DNA of 41,266 nucleotides from Mesobacillus zeae (GTDB taxonomy: Bacteria > Bacillota > Bacilli > Bacillales > Cytobacillaceae). The DNA is taken from the NCBI RefSeq assembly GCF_003570705.1, contig NZ_QWVT01000049.1:1-41266 (forward strand), written 5' to 3'. Below are positions 1 to 8,666 of this stretch, one piece after another; the stretch's first letter is position 1, and each line of letters begins with the position of its first letter. Under the pieces are notes generated by a model. That model had not been told where the DNA came from. It ran no database searches and worked only from the letters and a program-made list of their open reading frames with translations. Made by a program: the position numbers and the translations under genes.

Positions 1-144
1 TTGAAAAATGTTGACAAACTATTAGCTGGTTTAACTCGGGTAAAAAGGCTCGCTTTTTTATATTGACGAGGGCAGTGTTGGAGGAATAAAATGGGATTGT
101 AAGTTTTGAAAAACTCTACCAAATTAATGACAGGAGGGATTTTT

Positions 145-726
145 ATGGGACGCAGGCACAGAGTCTGGTACCCGGGCGCAACCTACCATATTACTGCAAG
201 GGGAAACCGAAGGGCCGTCATTTTTGATGAAGCCGAAGACTATAATAAGTATTTAATGATCCTTGAAGACGTTCGCAGTACCCAGCCATTCGTATTACAC
301 TCCTACTGTTTAATGACCAATCACCTTCACCTTCAAATGGAAACCCTCAAAGACCCAATTCAATCAATCATGAAAGACATCCAATCACGATACGCCATTT
401 ACTTTAATCAAAAGTTTGATCTGGACGGCCATCTGTTTCAAGGGAGATATGGAGCGCAAATCATTGAGAACACCGACTACTTCCTGACGGTAAGCCGGTA
501 TATTCACCGTAATCCATTAGAGCCTGGATTGGTTGAAGATATGGCTGATTACCCTTGGAGCAGCTTCTCCTCCTATATCCACGGTCAGAATAATCCCCAT
601 ATTGACCCATCGAAAACTTACTCCTATTTCCTTGAACCGGTTCATGAGCAGTACCGAAACTTTGTAGAAACCCCAACTGAAAAACTGATAGGTGAAAAAG
701 GCGAAATACTATGGGTGCCGCATTAA
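145..726 (+). CDS. REP-associated tyrosine transposase (RAYT, Y1_Tnp family)
   Basis: 193 aa if started at the ATG at 145, which has an AGGAGGG site at 132-138; an upstream TTG at 106 is in frame but has no comparable site. Seen: the HUH-type motif HLH at residues 60-62 (context LMTNHLHLQ), then GHLFQGRYG at about 95-103, and RYIHRNP with Tyr119 as the likely catalytic tyrosine, followed by the family-typical PWSSF. Y1 transposases make single-strand nicks and covalent 5'-phosphotyrosine links; RAYTs are single-copy relatives associated with short palindromic REP repeats rather than with an IS. A REP-like repeat lies 18 bases after the stop and further copies lie at 6.8-9.9 kb, which fits that role. 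The gene looks intact. No IS ends are visible. Family call is firm; activity is inferred. Confidence 0.88.
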   Translation: MGRRHRVWYPGATYHITARGNRRAVIFDEAEDYNKYLMILEDVRSTQPFVLHSYCLMTNHLHLQMETLKDPIQSIMKDIQSRYAIYFNQKFDLDGHLFQGRYGAQIIENTDYFLTVSRYIHRNPLEPGLVEDMADYPWSSFSSYIHGQNNPHIDPSKTYSYFLEPVHEQYRNFVETPTEKLIGEKGEILWVPH

Positions 727-743
727 CACACTAAACCACCCCC

Positions 744-779
744 GCGTGCCTGACCCCCGGTACGGCAGTGCGGTAAAGT
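744..779 (+). repeat. REP-like repeat, copy 1 (next to the RAYT gene)
   Basis: Reads GCGTGCCTGACCCCC, then GG, then TACGGCAGTGCGGTAAAG. The same order of blocks (GTGCCTGACCCCC + GG + YRCGGYRGTGYGGTAAAG) recurs at 6880 and 9854 on the same strand. This copy belongs to the GCGTGCC variant, as does the 9854 copy. Confidence 0.8.
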
Positions 780-797
780 ATTTTTCCGTTATTTACT

Positions 798-811
798 AGA
801 AAGCGTTTTCG
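798..811 (+). promoter_or_regulatory. cre-like site upstream of the rbs promoter
   Basis: AGAAAGCGTTTTCG is an imperfect dyad centred on CG. It agrees with 12 of 14 positions of a TGAAAGCGTTTTCA-type catabolite-responsive element (CcpA or other LacI-family binding). It lies just upstream of the predicted -35 box at 821. Which protein binds it is inferred. Confidence 0.4.
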
Positions 812-820
812 AATAACGGC

Positions 821-850
821 TTGACCGGCTGAATATTCCTAGACTATAAT
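821..850 (+). promoter_or_regulatory. sigma-A type promoter of the rbs operon
   Basis: TTGACC at 821-826, an 18-base spacer, and a perfect TATAAT at 845-850. Predicted start of transcription is near 857, inside the palindromic operator at 854-867, leaving a leader of about 285 bases before rbsR. Confidence 0.7.
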
Positions 851-853
851 ATA

Positions 854-867
854 TGTAACCGGTTACA
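854..867 (+). promoter_or_regulatory. Perfect palindromic operator (RbsR and/or CcpA)
   Basis: TGTAACCGGTTACA is its own reverse complement and also satisfies the Bacillus cre consensus (TGWAANCGNTNWCA) at every position. It starts four bases after the -10 box, so a bound LacI-family protein would block initiation. The next gene encodes such a regulator (RbsR), making autoregulation by ribose plus carbon-catabolite repression the simplest reading (inference). Confidence 0.7.
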
Positions 868-1130
868 CACGGTGTTACACACAAGCCAATAAAAAACCGC
901 CACTCAAGACAGGCTCTCTACACCGCAACAATCTAGACGTAAAACTAACAGAAAATCCAACTTTATAATTCATAGTGTTTCACTAAAAAACTAACAAAAA
1001 CCAACCAAGTCACAAATCGCAACACAAGTTCTAACACAAGTTCTAACACAAGTCACAAATCGACCAAACAACTAAGCAATCACACAACTCAACCAACCAC
1101 CAATCCAATCCAAACCAAATAAAAGAAACG
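868..1130 (+). other. Long G-poor, A/C-rich rbs leader with 12-bp tandem repeats
   Basis: About 260 bases with very few G on the + strand. It contains the 12-base unit AACACAAGTTCT at 1021-1032 and 1033-1044 with a partial third copy, and AAGTCACAAATCG at 1007-1019 and 1050-1062. No ORF with a ribosome site, no terminator and no riboswitch class that I recognise. Probably an unstructured 5' leader. Confidence 0.55.
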
Positions 1131-1142
1131 GGGGACTTTTAA

Positions 1143-2126
1143 GTGGTTACGACAATTAAGGAAGTGGCGAAGAAGGCGGGGGTGTCTGTAGCCACGGTTT
1201 CCAGGGTCCTCAACGAAAAAGGATACGTGAATGAAGATACAAGAAAAAACGTGCTTGCCGCGATCGAAGAGCTGAATTATAGGCCAAACAATGTGGCCCG
1301 CAGCCTTTTTAAAAAGCAGTCGAAGACGATTGGCCTTATCGTGCCGGATATCAACAACCCGTTTTTCCCGCAGCTCGCCAGGGCGGTTGAGGATGTTACG
1401 AATGAAGCCAATTTTACCGTCGTCCTCTGCAACAGCGATGACAAGCTTGAAAAAGAAATAGGTTATTTTGAAATGCTTCAGCAAAACGGCGCGGACGGCG
1501 TTCTCTTTGTTTCCAACACGCTGAAGCCTGAGCATATCAACCGATTTAACTTTCCAATCGTGGCGCTCGACAGGCCGCTCGATTCCGACATACCGTTCGT
1601 GACGGCAAACAACTACGAAGGCGCCAAATTGGCAACGAACCACCTGCTCGATTGCGGCTGTAAGAAAATTGCCCACATCAGAGGGCCGGAAAACGTTCTT
1701 AACGCCGAGGACAGGTACAGAGGCTTCAAGGATGCCGCCTTGTGTCGAGGCGTCTTTGACGAAGAACTGGTCATCTCATCATCCTACCAGCTAGACAGCG
1801 CAAAAAAGAAAGCCTTTCAGCTGCTGGCCAAGCACCCTGATATTGATGGGATTTTCGCCAGCAACGACGTCATTGCTATCGGCATCATCAAGACCGCGGA
1901 AAAATTAGGCTACAGCATCCCTGAAAACCTTATGGTCGCAGGCTTCGATGGTATCCAGTTCGGCGAAATTGTCAGCCCTGAGCTCACAACTGTAGCACAG
2001 CCAATTTACGAAATGGGCAGCACCGCCGCTGAAATGCTTCTCAAACTGATCGACGGCAGGCTTGATGTAAAAAAGGAAAACGTATTCAACACAGAATTAA
2101 TACCTCGCCAATCCACAAAACTTTGA
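1143..2126 (+). CDS. rbsR: Ribose operon repressor, LacI family
   Basis: 327 aa from a GTG start preceded by GGGGGA at 1131-1136. The N-terminus has the LacI helix-turn-helix and hinge (TIKEVAKKAGVSVATVSRVL, residues 3-22), followed by a periplasmic-binding-protein-like ligand domain (PDINNPFFPQLARAVED, later FASNDVIAIG and VAGFDG). Normal full length for LacI/GalR regulators. It is the first gene of rbsRKDACB and stops 17 bases before rbsK. It probably binds the palindrome at 854-867 and is released by ribose or a ribose phosphate; the identity as RbsR rests on family plus operon context. Confidence 0.93.
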   Translation: MVTTIKEVAKKAGVSVATVSRVLNEKGYVNEDTRKNVLAAIEELNYRPNNVARSLFKKQSKTIGLIVPDINNPFFPQLARAVEDVTNEANFTVVLCNSDDKLEKEIGYFEMLQQNGADGVLFVSNTLKPEHINRFNFPIVALDRPLDSDIPFVTANNYEGAKLATNHLLDCGCKKIAHIRGPENVLNAEDRYRGFKDAALCRGVFDEELVISSSYQLDSAKKKAFQLLAKHPDIDGIFASNDVIAIGIIKTAEKLGYSIPENLMVAGFDGIQFGEIVSPELTTVAQPIYEMGSTAAEMLLKLIDGRLDVKKENVFNTELIPRQSTKL

Positions 2127-2143
2127 TAAAAGGGGACAGGAAA

Positions 2144-3061
2144 ATGGATAGAAAAATCACAGTCATTGGCAGCATCAACATGGACCTGGTGACCCAGACC
2201 AACATTATTCCAAAAATCGGGGAAACGGTCATGGGCGAAGCGTTCCATACCATCCCCGGCGGCAAAGGTGCCAACCAGGCGGTCGCAGCGGCCCGTCTGA
2301 GCGCTGACGTCAACATGATTGGCCTCGTCGGCGGAGACGCCTTTGGGGAAGAGTATATCGAGCATCTTCGGTCATTTTCCATCAATACGGACAATGTGGA
2401 ACCGGTTACACATGCGAAAACAGGCATTGCATCCATTATTTTGGCGGAGGGCGACAACTCCATCATCGTTGTCACGGGGGCCAATAACCTCCTTACTCCG
2501 GAAATTATTAACCTGAATGAAAAAACAATTGCTGAAAGCTCGCTCGTGCTTCTCCAGCTTGAGATTCCGCTTGAATCAGTCATCCGGGCCGCCGAGCTGG
2601 CAAAAAAGCACGGAGTGAAGGTCATCCTCAATCCGGCGCCATTCCAGCCGCTTCCTGAGGAACTGCTCCAGCTCGTTGATTACATCACACCAAATGAGTA
2701 CGAAGCTGAACTTCTGCTCGCCAGCACTGCCCAACCGGATATTTTAAAAAATAAACTCATCATCACAAGAGGTGCGCAAGGTGTCACTTTCCATGAAAAT
2801 GGACAAATGCAGCATGTAAGCAGTTATAAAGTTGAAGTAAAAGATACAACCGGAGCCGGCGATACTTTTAACGGAGCATTTGCGGTCGCAATTCTCGAAG
2901 GCAAAACCGTCAGGGAAGCTTGTGAAATCGCGGCAGCGGCAGGGGCGCTTTCAGTCACAAAGCTCGGTGCCCAGACTGGAATGCCAACAAGAGCTGAACT
3001 CGAGGCATTTTTAGCAGAGAGGAAAGGTGAACAGCATGAAGAAACAAGGGATATTGAATAG
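2144..3061 (+). CDS. rbsK: Ribokinase (PfkB family)
   Basis: 305 aa. The ATG at 2144 is chosen because it sits 7 bases after AAAAGGGGA (2128-2136); an in-frame TTG at 2123 overlaps the rbsR stop and has no site. It phosphorylates D-ribose to ribose-5-phosphate with ATP in the cytoplasm. Seen: PfkB signature 1 around [14 protein letters not shown] (residues 39-52) and signature 2 [13 protein letters not shown] in the C-terminal half, with the catalytic Asp in GAGD. NPAPF and [10 protein letters not shown] are also typical. Length is standard. The last 26 bases overlap the start of rbsD, pointing to translational coupling. Confidence 0.96.
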   Translation: MDRKITVIGSINMDLVTQTNIIPKIGETVMGEAFHTIPGGKGANQAVAAARLSADVNMIGLVGGDAFGEEYIEHLRSFSINTDNVEPVTHAKTGIASIILAEGDNSIIVVTGANNLLTPEIINLNEKTIAESSLVLLQLEIPLESVIRAAELAKKHGVKVILNPAPFQPLPEELLQLVDYITPNEYEAELLLASTAQPDILKNKLIITRGAQGVTFHENGQMQHVSSYKVEVKDTTGAGDTFNGAFAVAILEGKTVREACEIAAAAGALSVTKLGAQTGMPTRAELEAFLAERKGEQHEETRDIE

Positions 3062-3431
3062 CCACATATCGAAGGTGCTCGCCAACCTCGGGCACACGGA
3101 CACCATTGTGATTGGTGACTGTGGACTTCCGATTCCCGATGGCGTTAAGCGGATTGATATTTCGCTAAAAATTGGAACGCCTGGATTTATCGAAACGCTT
3201 GAAGCTGTCCTTGCAGACATGTCAGTTGAAAAAGTCACGATTGCGAGTGAAATACAGGAATATAATCCGGAAACACTTACAGGGATTCAAAAACATTTTT
3301 CAAAAGAGCAGATTTCCCAGCTGACACATGAGGCATTCAAACAGGAAACTGCCAAAGCGAAAGCGGTGATTCGGACAGGAGAAGCAACGCCATACGCTAA
3401 CATTATTCTCCATGCAGGGGTGATTTTCTAA
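3036..3431 (+). CDS. rbsD: D-ribose pyranase
   Basis: 131 aa from the ATG at 3036, which has GAGGAAAGGTGA just upstream and gives the family-typical N-terminus [20 protein letters not shown]. It interconverts the beta-pyranose and beta-furanose forms of ribose so that ribokinase can use the sugar. Seen: LGHTD with the probable catalytic His20, GLPIPDGV, and the conserved C-terminal block [18 protein letters not shown]. The start lies inside rbsK and its stop shares one base with the rbsA start, so the three are tightly coupled. Confidence 0.96.
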   Translation: MKKQGILNSHISKVLANLGHTDTIVIGDCGLPIPDGVKRIDISLKIGTPGFIETLEAVLADMSVEKVTIASEIQEYNPETLTGIQKHFSKEQISQLTHEAFKQETAKAKAVIRTGEATPYANIILHAGVIF

Positions 3432-4942
3432 TGGTTACATCACCAGTAATTGAAATGAAAGGGATCAGCAAAGCATTTGGGCCGAATAAGGTGCTGAACG
3501 GTGTGGACTTCGACCTCAGGGCCGGTGAAATTCATGCCCTCATGGGTGAAAATGGAGCCGGAAAATCAACCTTGATGAAAATTTTAACAGGGATATATCA
3601 TCGTGATGCTGGGATTATCCATGTGAAAGGAAAAAAATCCCAGTATAAATCCGCTAAAGAAGCGGAAGCAGGCGGAATTTCCGTTATCCATCAGGAGCTG
3701 AATATGATTCCTTACCTGACGGTTGCCGAAAACATGTTCCTTGGAAAAGAATTGACTCGTGGCAAGACCGGAATTTTAAAAACGAAGGAAATGAATGTTA
3801 AGACAGCGGAATACTTGAAGCGGCTTGGGGTCGAGATTGACCCTGAAGCGGAGGCAGGATCTTTATCGGTCGGCCAGCAGCAAATGGTCGAAATCGCAAG
3901 GGCGGTAGCTGCGAACTCTGACATCCTGATCATGGATGAACCGACAGCAGCACTTACAGACCGTGAAATCGACGCTCTTTTCATTGTCATTGATGGACTT
4001 CGCAGGCAAGGGGTCGGCATTGTTTATATCTCGCACCGAATGGAAGAAATTTTTACGATGTGCGACAGGATTACCGTCCTTCGCGATGGGCAATCGATCG
4101 GCACCAGAGAGACAGATGCCACAGATTTTGAGGAAATTGTAAAAATGATGGTCGGACGTGAGCTTGGCGAAAGATTCCCGGCTCGGACTGGAACACCCGG
4201 CGAAGATAAGTTCCGGGTTGAAGGACTTACAAGCGAAGGCCGTTTTGAAAATATAAATTTCTCAGTCCGCAGCGGTGAAATCCTTGGAGTTGCAGGATTG
4301 ATGGGAGCCGGCCGGACCGAGATCATGGATACCATCTTTGGTAAAAAACCGATCAAGTCGGGAAGTATTTTTATCGATGGTAAAAAAATGAAGATTCGCC
4401 ATCCGCATGATGCCATTAAAGCGGGAATCGGCTATATCACGGAAGACAGGAAAGATGAAGGGCTTGTTCTTGGGCTGTCAGTCCGCGAAAATATGGTCCT
4501 TACCAACCTGAAGCGTTTTTCAGGCAGTGGTGTCATGAATCCGAAAAAAGAGACTGATTTTGTAGATAACATGATTCAAAAACTGAAGCTGAAGACTTCC
4601 GGAAGGGAACAAACGGTGAAGTCGCTCAGCGGAGGAAACCAGCAAAAGGTCGTTATCGGAAAATGGCTCGGAATTGATCCTCAAGTCCTTATCCTTGATG
4701 AACCGACAAGGGGAGTCGATGTCGGGGCGAAAAAAGAAATATACAACATCATGAATGAACTTACTAAAAAAGGAGTGGCCATTATCATGGTCTCATCTGA
4801 ACTTCCTGAAATTCTTGGGATGAGCGACAGGGTTATGGTCGTTCACGAAGGCAAAGTCACCACGATTCTGGATCGAGAAGAAGCAGACCAGGAAAAAATC
4901 ATGCAGGCCGCCACAGGGGGGAACAGCCGTGAAGAAAATTAA
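3431..4942 (+). CDS. rbsA: Ribose ABC transporter, duplicated ATP-binding subunit
   Basis: 503 aa with two ABC ATPase halves, the usual size for RbsA/MglA proteins. It powers ribose import together with RbsC and RbsB. Half 1: Walker [10 protein letters not shown] at about 39-47, signature [14 protein letters not shown], Walker [12 protein letters not shown]. Half 2: a degenerate Walker A (GLMGAGRTE), signature [15 protein letters not shown], Walker [15 protein letters not shown]. Degeneracy of the second Walker A is normal in this family. The start ATG overlaps the rbsD stop by one base; its end overlaps rbsC by 14 bases. Confidence 0.96.
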   Translation: MVTSPVIEMKGISKAFGPNKVLNGVDFDLRAGEIHALMGENGAGKSTLMKILTGIYHRDAGIIHVKGKKSQYKSAKEAEAGGISVIHQELNMIPYLTVAENMFLGKELTRGKTGILKTKEMNVKTAEYLKRLGVEIDPEAEAGSLSVGQQQMVEIARAVAANSDILIMDEPTAALTDREIDALFIVIDGLRRQGVGIVYISHRMEEIFTMCDRITVLRDGQSIGTRETDATDFEEIVKMMVGRELGERFPARTGTPGEDKFRVEGLTSEGRFENINFSVRSGEILGVAGLMGAGRTEIMDTIFGKKPIKSGSIFIDGKKMKIRHPHDAIKAGIGYITEDRKDEGLVLGLSVRENMVLTNLKRFSGSGVMNPKKETDFVDNMIQKLKLKTSGREQTVKSLSGGNQQKVVIGKWLGIDPQVLILDEPTRGVDVGAKKEIYNIMNELTKKGVAIIMVSSELPEILGMSDRVMVVHEGKVTTILDREEADQEKIMQAATGGNSREEN

Positions 4943-5861
4943 TCTTATTCAAAAATTAGGACCGTTGCTTGGATTGTTTGCCATCGTCATCATCCTTACT
5001 GTTATGAGTCCGGATTTTCTAACAACCAACAATATTTTTAACGTCCTTAGACAGGTTTCAATTAATGCGCTGATTGCATTCGGTATGACCTTTGTCATCC
5101 TGACAGGCGGCATCGACCTATCAGTTGGTTCCATTCTTGCTCTATCCTCGGCATTGACAGCCGGAATGCTGACAGGCGGCACAGACCCAATGCTGGCTTT
5201 GTTCGTCGGACTTCTTGCGGGTACCGCAATGGGGGCAGTCAACGGAATAATCATCACAAAAGGGAAAGTGGCTCCATTTATCGCTACATTGGCAACTATG
5301 ACAATTTTCCGCGGGCTGACGCTCGTATATACAGAAGGGCGTCCGATTACTGGACTGTCTGAAAGCGTATCTTTTCAAATGCTTGGCAAAGGCTACGTCC
5401 TTGGGATTCCTTTTCCGGTCATCACAATGCTGATTACGTATTTCATCTTGTTCTTCCTGCTCAAGAAAACAACTTTTGGCCGCGGCGTGTATGCGATTGG
5501 CGGCAATGAGGAGGCATCCCTGCTGTCAGGTCTTAGAGTCGACAGAATCAAGATTGGCGTCTATTCACTGACAGGCTTTCTGGCAGCGCTTGCAGGAAGC
5601 ACGCTAGCCTCACGATTGAATTCTGCACAGCCGACTGCGGGTGTATCATATGAGCTTGATGCCATTGCGGCAGTTGTGCTTGGCGGAACAAGCCTCTCCG
5701 GAGGTAAAGGCTGGATTTTTGGAACGCTTGTCGGTGCACTGATTATCGGTGTTCTGAACAATGGACTTAACCTGCTGAACGTATCTTCTTTTTACCAGCA
5801 GGTCGTCAAAGGCGGAGTTATCTTACTGGCAGTATTGTTAGACCGCAAAAAGGCGGCTTAA
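4929..5861 (+). CDS. rbsC: Ribose ABC transporter permease
   Basis: 310 aa, GTG start inside the end of rbsA, with AGGGGGG at 4914-4920 as ribosome site. Very hydrophobic, with about eight or more membrane segments. Contains the BPD_transp_2 landmarks [20 protein letters not shown] near residue 45 and [18 protein letters not shown] near 250. It forms the channel for ribose in the cytoplasmic membrane with RbsA. Length typical; no anomalies. Confidence 0.95.
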   Translation: MKKINLIQKLGPLLGLFAIVIILTVMSPDFLTTNNIFNVLRQVSINALIAFGMTFVILTGGIDLSVGSILALSSALTAGMLTGGTDPMLALFVGLLAGTAMGAVNGIIITKGKVAPFIATLATMTIFRGLTLVYTEGRPITGLSESVSFQMLGKGYVLGIPFPVITMLITYFILFFLLKKTTFGRGVYAIGGNEEASLLSGLRVDRIKIGVYSLTGFLAALAGSTLASRLNSAQPTAGVSYELDAIAAVVLGGTSLSGGKGWIFGTLVGALIIGVLNNGLNLLNVSSFYQQVVKGGVILLAVLLDRKKAA

Positions 5862-5890
5862 TAATAAAAAAATTTTTAGGAGGAAATAAA

Positions 5891-6820
5891 GTGAAACAAC
5901 TGATAAAAGGATTTTTATTTGCTCTAATTGCTGTGGTACTTCTTGCAGGCTGCTCGCTTGACCAAGGGAAAAAGGAAAGCGGAAGCGATGATGCATCTTC
6001 AAAAGATAAAAAAATCAAGGTCGGCTTGTCAATCTCAACACTGAACAACCCATTCTTCGTGACATTGAAGGATGGTGCTGAAAAAGAAGCAAAAGCACAA
6101 GGCATTGATATTACAACAGTTGACGCGCAAAATGACCCTGCGAAGCAAGTCAGCGATATCGAAGACTTGATCCAGCAAGGCGTGGACGTACTTCTTGTGA
6201 ATCCGGCCGATTCTTCAGCAATTGCTGCGGCGATTGAATCTGCAAACCAAGCAGACATTCCGGTCATCACGGTTGACCGAAGTGCAGAAGGCGGGGAAGT
6301 TGTTTCCCATATCGCTTCTGACAACGCAGCTGGCGGTCAAATGGCGGGAGAATTCCTACTTGAGAAGCTTGGCAACAAAGGTAAAATGGTTGAACTAGAA
6401 GGAATTCCTGGATCTTCCGCAGCACGTGAGCGCGGCAAAGGCTTCAACGACGCGATTGCCGGAAAAGACGTAAAAGTTGTGGCTAAGCAGCCAGCAAACT
6501 TTGACCGTTCCCAAGGCCTGTCTGTAATGGAAAACATCCTTCAAAGCAACAAAGACATCCAGGCAGTATTTGCCCACAACGATGAAATGGCTCTTGGAGC
6601 AGTTGAAGCTTTGAAAGCAGCTGGCTTGAAAGACGTTATAGTCGTCGGCTTTGATGCTACAGATGATGCTGTAAAAGCTGTCAAAAACGGAACAATGGCT
6701 GCAACAGTAGCCCAAAAGCCTGAAATGATCGGCCAAAAAGCAGTCCAAACAGCTGTAGACGTAAAAGACGGCAAAAAAGTAGAAAAATTCATCCCAGTCG
6801 AACTCGAACTAGTAAAATAA
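5891..6820 (+). CDS. rbsB: Ribose-binding lipoprotein of the ABC transporter
   Basis: 309 aa, GTG start 8 bases after AGGAGG. A lipoprotein signal ends in LLAGC with the lipid-modified Cys at residue 21, as expected where there is no outer membrane and the binding protein is tethered. Followed by a charged linker and a PBP type I domain: LSISTLNNPFFVTLKDG, DLIQQGVDVLLVNPADSSA, PVITVDR, VFAHNDEMALGA, VVGFDATDDA. It captures ribose outside the cell for RbsAC. Last gene of the operon; a REP-derived hairpin follows. Confidence 0.95.
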   Translation: MKQLIKGFLFALIAVVLLAGCSLDQGKKESGSDDASSKDKKIKVGLSISTLNNPFFVTLKDGAEKEAKAQGIDITTVDAQNDPAKQVSDIEDLIQQGVDVLLVNPADSSAIAAAIESANQADIPVITVDRSAEGGEVVSHIASDNAAGGQMAGEFLLEKLGNKGKMVELEGIPGSSAARERGKGFNDAIAGKDVKVVAKQPANFDRSQGLSVMENILQSNKDIQAVFAHNDEMALGAVEALKAAGLKDVIVVGFDATDDAVKAVKNGTMAATVAQKPEMIGQKAVQTAVDVKDGKKVEKFIPVELELVK

Positions 6821-6834
6821 AGCACCAACGCAAT

Positions 6835-6919
6835 AAAGGGTGCCTAAAGGGTGCCTGACCCCCAGTGGGTTAAAGTGTTAAAGGGTGCCTGACCCCCGGC
6901 GCGGTAGTGCGCTAAAGGG
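6835..6919 (+). repeat. REP-like repeat cluster, copies 2a-2c
   Basis: Three same-strand units in a row: a fragment AAAGGGTGCCT at 6835-6845, a unit AAAGGGTGCCTGACCCCC plus AGTGGGTTAAAG at 6846-6874, and a full unit AAAGGGTGCCTGACCCCC plus GGCGCGGTAGTGCGCTAAAG at 6880-6918. An inverted half unit follows at 6921-6936. These are the GGGTGCC variant. Confidence 0.8.
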
Positions 6920-6936
6920 AGTCAGGCACCCTTTTT
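6880..6936 (+). terminator. REP-derived hairpin, probable rbs operon terminator
   Basis: AAAGGGTGCCTGAC (6880-6893) pairs perfectly over 14 bases with GTCAGGCACCCTTT (6921-6934), and Ts continue to 6936. It sits about 60 bases after the rbsB stop. The arms are REP sequence, so the repeat seems to double as terminator. The loop is long (27 bases), so efficiency is uncertain. Confidence 0.55.
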
Positions 6937-7048
6937 CTATTCCACGGAATATTCCTCGCCATGACCTCTGTGTGATTTGAAATATTATTCAAACAATTAT
7001 AAGAACAGAGTACTGCATGAAAAACTTCAGAACAGGGGAGGAATCGCG

Positions 7049-7957
7049 TTGCCGCAGCTGATACAGAAAGAACACTATATTTACGCATTTAGTAAAGACA
7101 ATAAGGAAGCTTTGAGGGTTGCCGCAGGCTCACAGGTTACCCTGGAAACCTACGACTGCTTCAAAAACCAAATTGAATCGGAGAATGCGAGGTATCATGC
7201 AATTGGCTTGAGCCAAACCAATCCGGCTACAGGTCCTGTTTATATAAAAGGGGCCGAACTAGGAGATGTGTTGAAGGCAGTATCGATTCGATTCTATTGA
7301 GCTTGCCCAAGAAGGGATCATGGCAACAGGGCCAGGGCTTGGGGTAATGGGCCACCGTTTAGAAGAGTTCGCAATCAAGACTGTACCGATTATAAATGGA
7401 AAAGCAGTCTTCAATGATAAGCTCCATCTTCCGTTGAATCCCATGATTGGCGTAATAGGCGTCGCTCCCCAAGGCGAACCAGTTTTGTGCGGAACCCCCG
7501 GTGCACACAGAGGCAATATGGATACGACACTGATTACGGAAGGGGCTACACTGTATTTACCGGTATTCCACCCTGGAGCATTATTTGGTCTGGGCGATTT
7601 GCACGTAGCCATGGGGGACAGGGAAGTATGCGTCTCGGGAATCGAGATTGCTGGAAGAGTAACTATAACCTTGGGTGTAATCAAGAACAAATCTATTCGT
7701 TTCCATTCGTTGAAAATAAGGAAGGGATGGCAGTCATCGTTTCCAGTAAAACACTCGATGAGGCGGCAAAGGAGGCAATGGAAATCTTCGCAGTTATGTT
7801 TCTGCTGCATACAGACTTAAGCCTTCCTGAATTAGTCATGCTATTTACCGCTGCGGGCCAAGTTCAGGTTTCGCAAATTGTCGATCCGCTCATGACTGCC
7901 CGCTTCTTCGTCCTAAATCAAATCCTTCAAGTGTACGGAATCAAACTATTCGATTAA
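7049..7957 (+). pseudogene. Acetamidase/formamidase family protein, broken by two frameshifts
   Basis: A TTG start at 7049 follows AGGGGAGG (7034-7041). Reading in three pieces restores one protein of about 302 aa. Frame A holds QVTLETYDCFKNQI and NPATGPVYIKGAE. After an apparent one-base insertion near 7289, frame B holds MATGPGLGVMGH, GVIGVAPQG, GTPGAHRGNMD, TLYLPVFHPGALFGLGDLH and AMGDREVCVSGIE. After an apparent one-base loss near 7703 the original frame resumes with FPFVENKEGMAVIVSS through to 7957. These blocks are typical of the FmdA/AmdA amidase family, which hydrolyses formamide or acetamide to ammonia plus acid. The frame-A ORF stops at 7298, so no full enzyme should form unless the shifts are sequencing errors. 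Confidence 0.85.
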
Positions 7958-7962
7958 AACAA

Positions 7963-8016
7963 AAAGCGGGGGTCAGGCACCCTTTACCACAGTAAAGGGT
8001 GCCTGACCCCCGCTTT
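7963..8016. repeat. Perfect REP inverted pair (25-bp stem, 4-base loop)
   Basis: Left arm 7963-7987 starts AAAGCGGGGGTCAGGCACCC; right arm 7992-8016 is its exact reverse complement; the loop is CACA. Both arms carry the REP core. It lies between the 3' ends of the amidase pseudogene (+) and the gene at 8044-8505 (-), and both sides have short T-rich ends, so it may act as a bidirectional terminator. The palindrome TTAACGCGTTAA follows at 8018-8029. Confidence 0.85.
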
Positions 8017-8043
8017 GTTAACGCGTTAATGCGAACGACCAAC

Positions 8044-8505
8044 TCACTGATTATAATCCCATAGAATCAGCCACTGACCTTTTTCTTTTGTTACGACCAC
8101 GTCCTGCTGAAAGTTGAATTTCCCGTATTTTCCCTGATAGCTCTGCGTTACCTGGAATCTAAAGCCCTCCTTGAAAGCCCTCCGTCCCTTCTCCATCCTC
8201 CAAGCTTTAATCTTGTCACCGCCACTTATTGTATAGGAAAAAGTATTGGCCCCAAAGTGCCCCATAAAAACATGGGTACGATCCTGTATAAACACTGCCT
8301 TGGGGAATTTCTCCTTTAGAAAAGGATGGAGCAATTCCCACGACTCCGAAAAATTCCCTTCCTGTTCCTGAGAATAGAATTTCTCTACTGTACGTTTGGC
8401 CTGTCTCTCTGGAGAAAATAACCCAAAACCTAATAAGACGATCAGCAAAAAGAGTACCACAAAAAGTAATAATTTGAATAATGGAGGGGTATTTCTTCTT
8501 CTCAC
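8044..8505 (-). CDS. Membrane-anchored hypothetical protein, NTF2-like
   Basis: 153 aa, GTG start with GGAGGCG at 8512-8518 on the coding strand. A short basic N-terminus (MRRRNTPP) is followed by one strong membrane helix (residues 9-29), then a soluble part of about 120 aa containing AKRTVEKFYSQEQEGNFSES near the start and WLILWDYNQ at the end. That pattern (helix, a central turn, strands, closing tryptophan-rich strand) resembles small NTF2-like/DUF4878-type extracytoplasmic domains, but I do not recognise a specific family. Stands alone; probably faces outward. Function unknown. Confidence 0.7.
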   Translation of the reverse strand: MRRRNTPPLFKLLLFVVLFLLIVLLGFGLFSPERQAKRTVEKFYSQEQEGNFSESWELLHPFLKEKFPKAVFIQDRTHVFMGHFGANTFSYTISGGDKIKAWRMEKGRRAFKEGFRFQVTQSYQGKYGKFNFQQDVVVTKEKGQWLILWDYNQ

Positions 8506-8612
8506 GGCATCGCCTCCGCCAGGAGTGTTTATCCCATTTTATGTCCCTAAACGAGCTATTAGACCGGAGAGATGGCCTGGTTCAGTATGATTAATGCACT
8601 ATTCAAGTGAAT

Positions 8613-8641
8613 TTGTATTCCCCAAGTAATTACTTTATATG
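8613..8641 (+). promoter_or_regulatory. Weak candidate promoter upstream of the 44-aa ORF / M48 gene pair
   Basis: TTGTAT at 8613-8618, 17 bases, TATATG at 8636-8641. Both boxes deviate from consensus; listed because nothing better precedes this pair. Confidence 0.25.
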
Positions 8642-8666
8642 AAATTCAATGACACTTTTCACAGTA

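Noticed and set aside
1-105. TTGACA at 11-16 as a promoter for the transposase gene
   Set aside because: No acceptable -10 box at 16-18 bases.
106-144. TTG at 106 as transposase start
   Set aside because: No ribosome site; the ATG at 145 has AGGAGGG at correct spacing and gives the family N-terminus.
1089-1676. 195-codon open frame antisense to rbsR
   Set aside because: Shadow of rbsR; composition without family motifs and no ribosome site.
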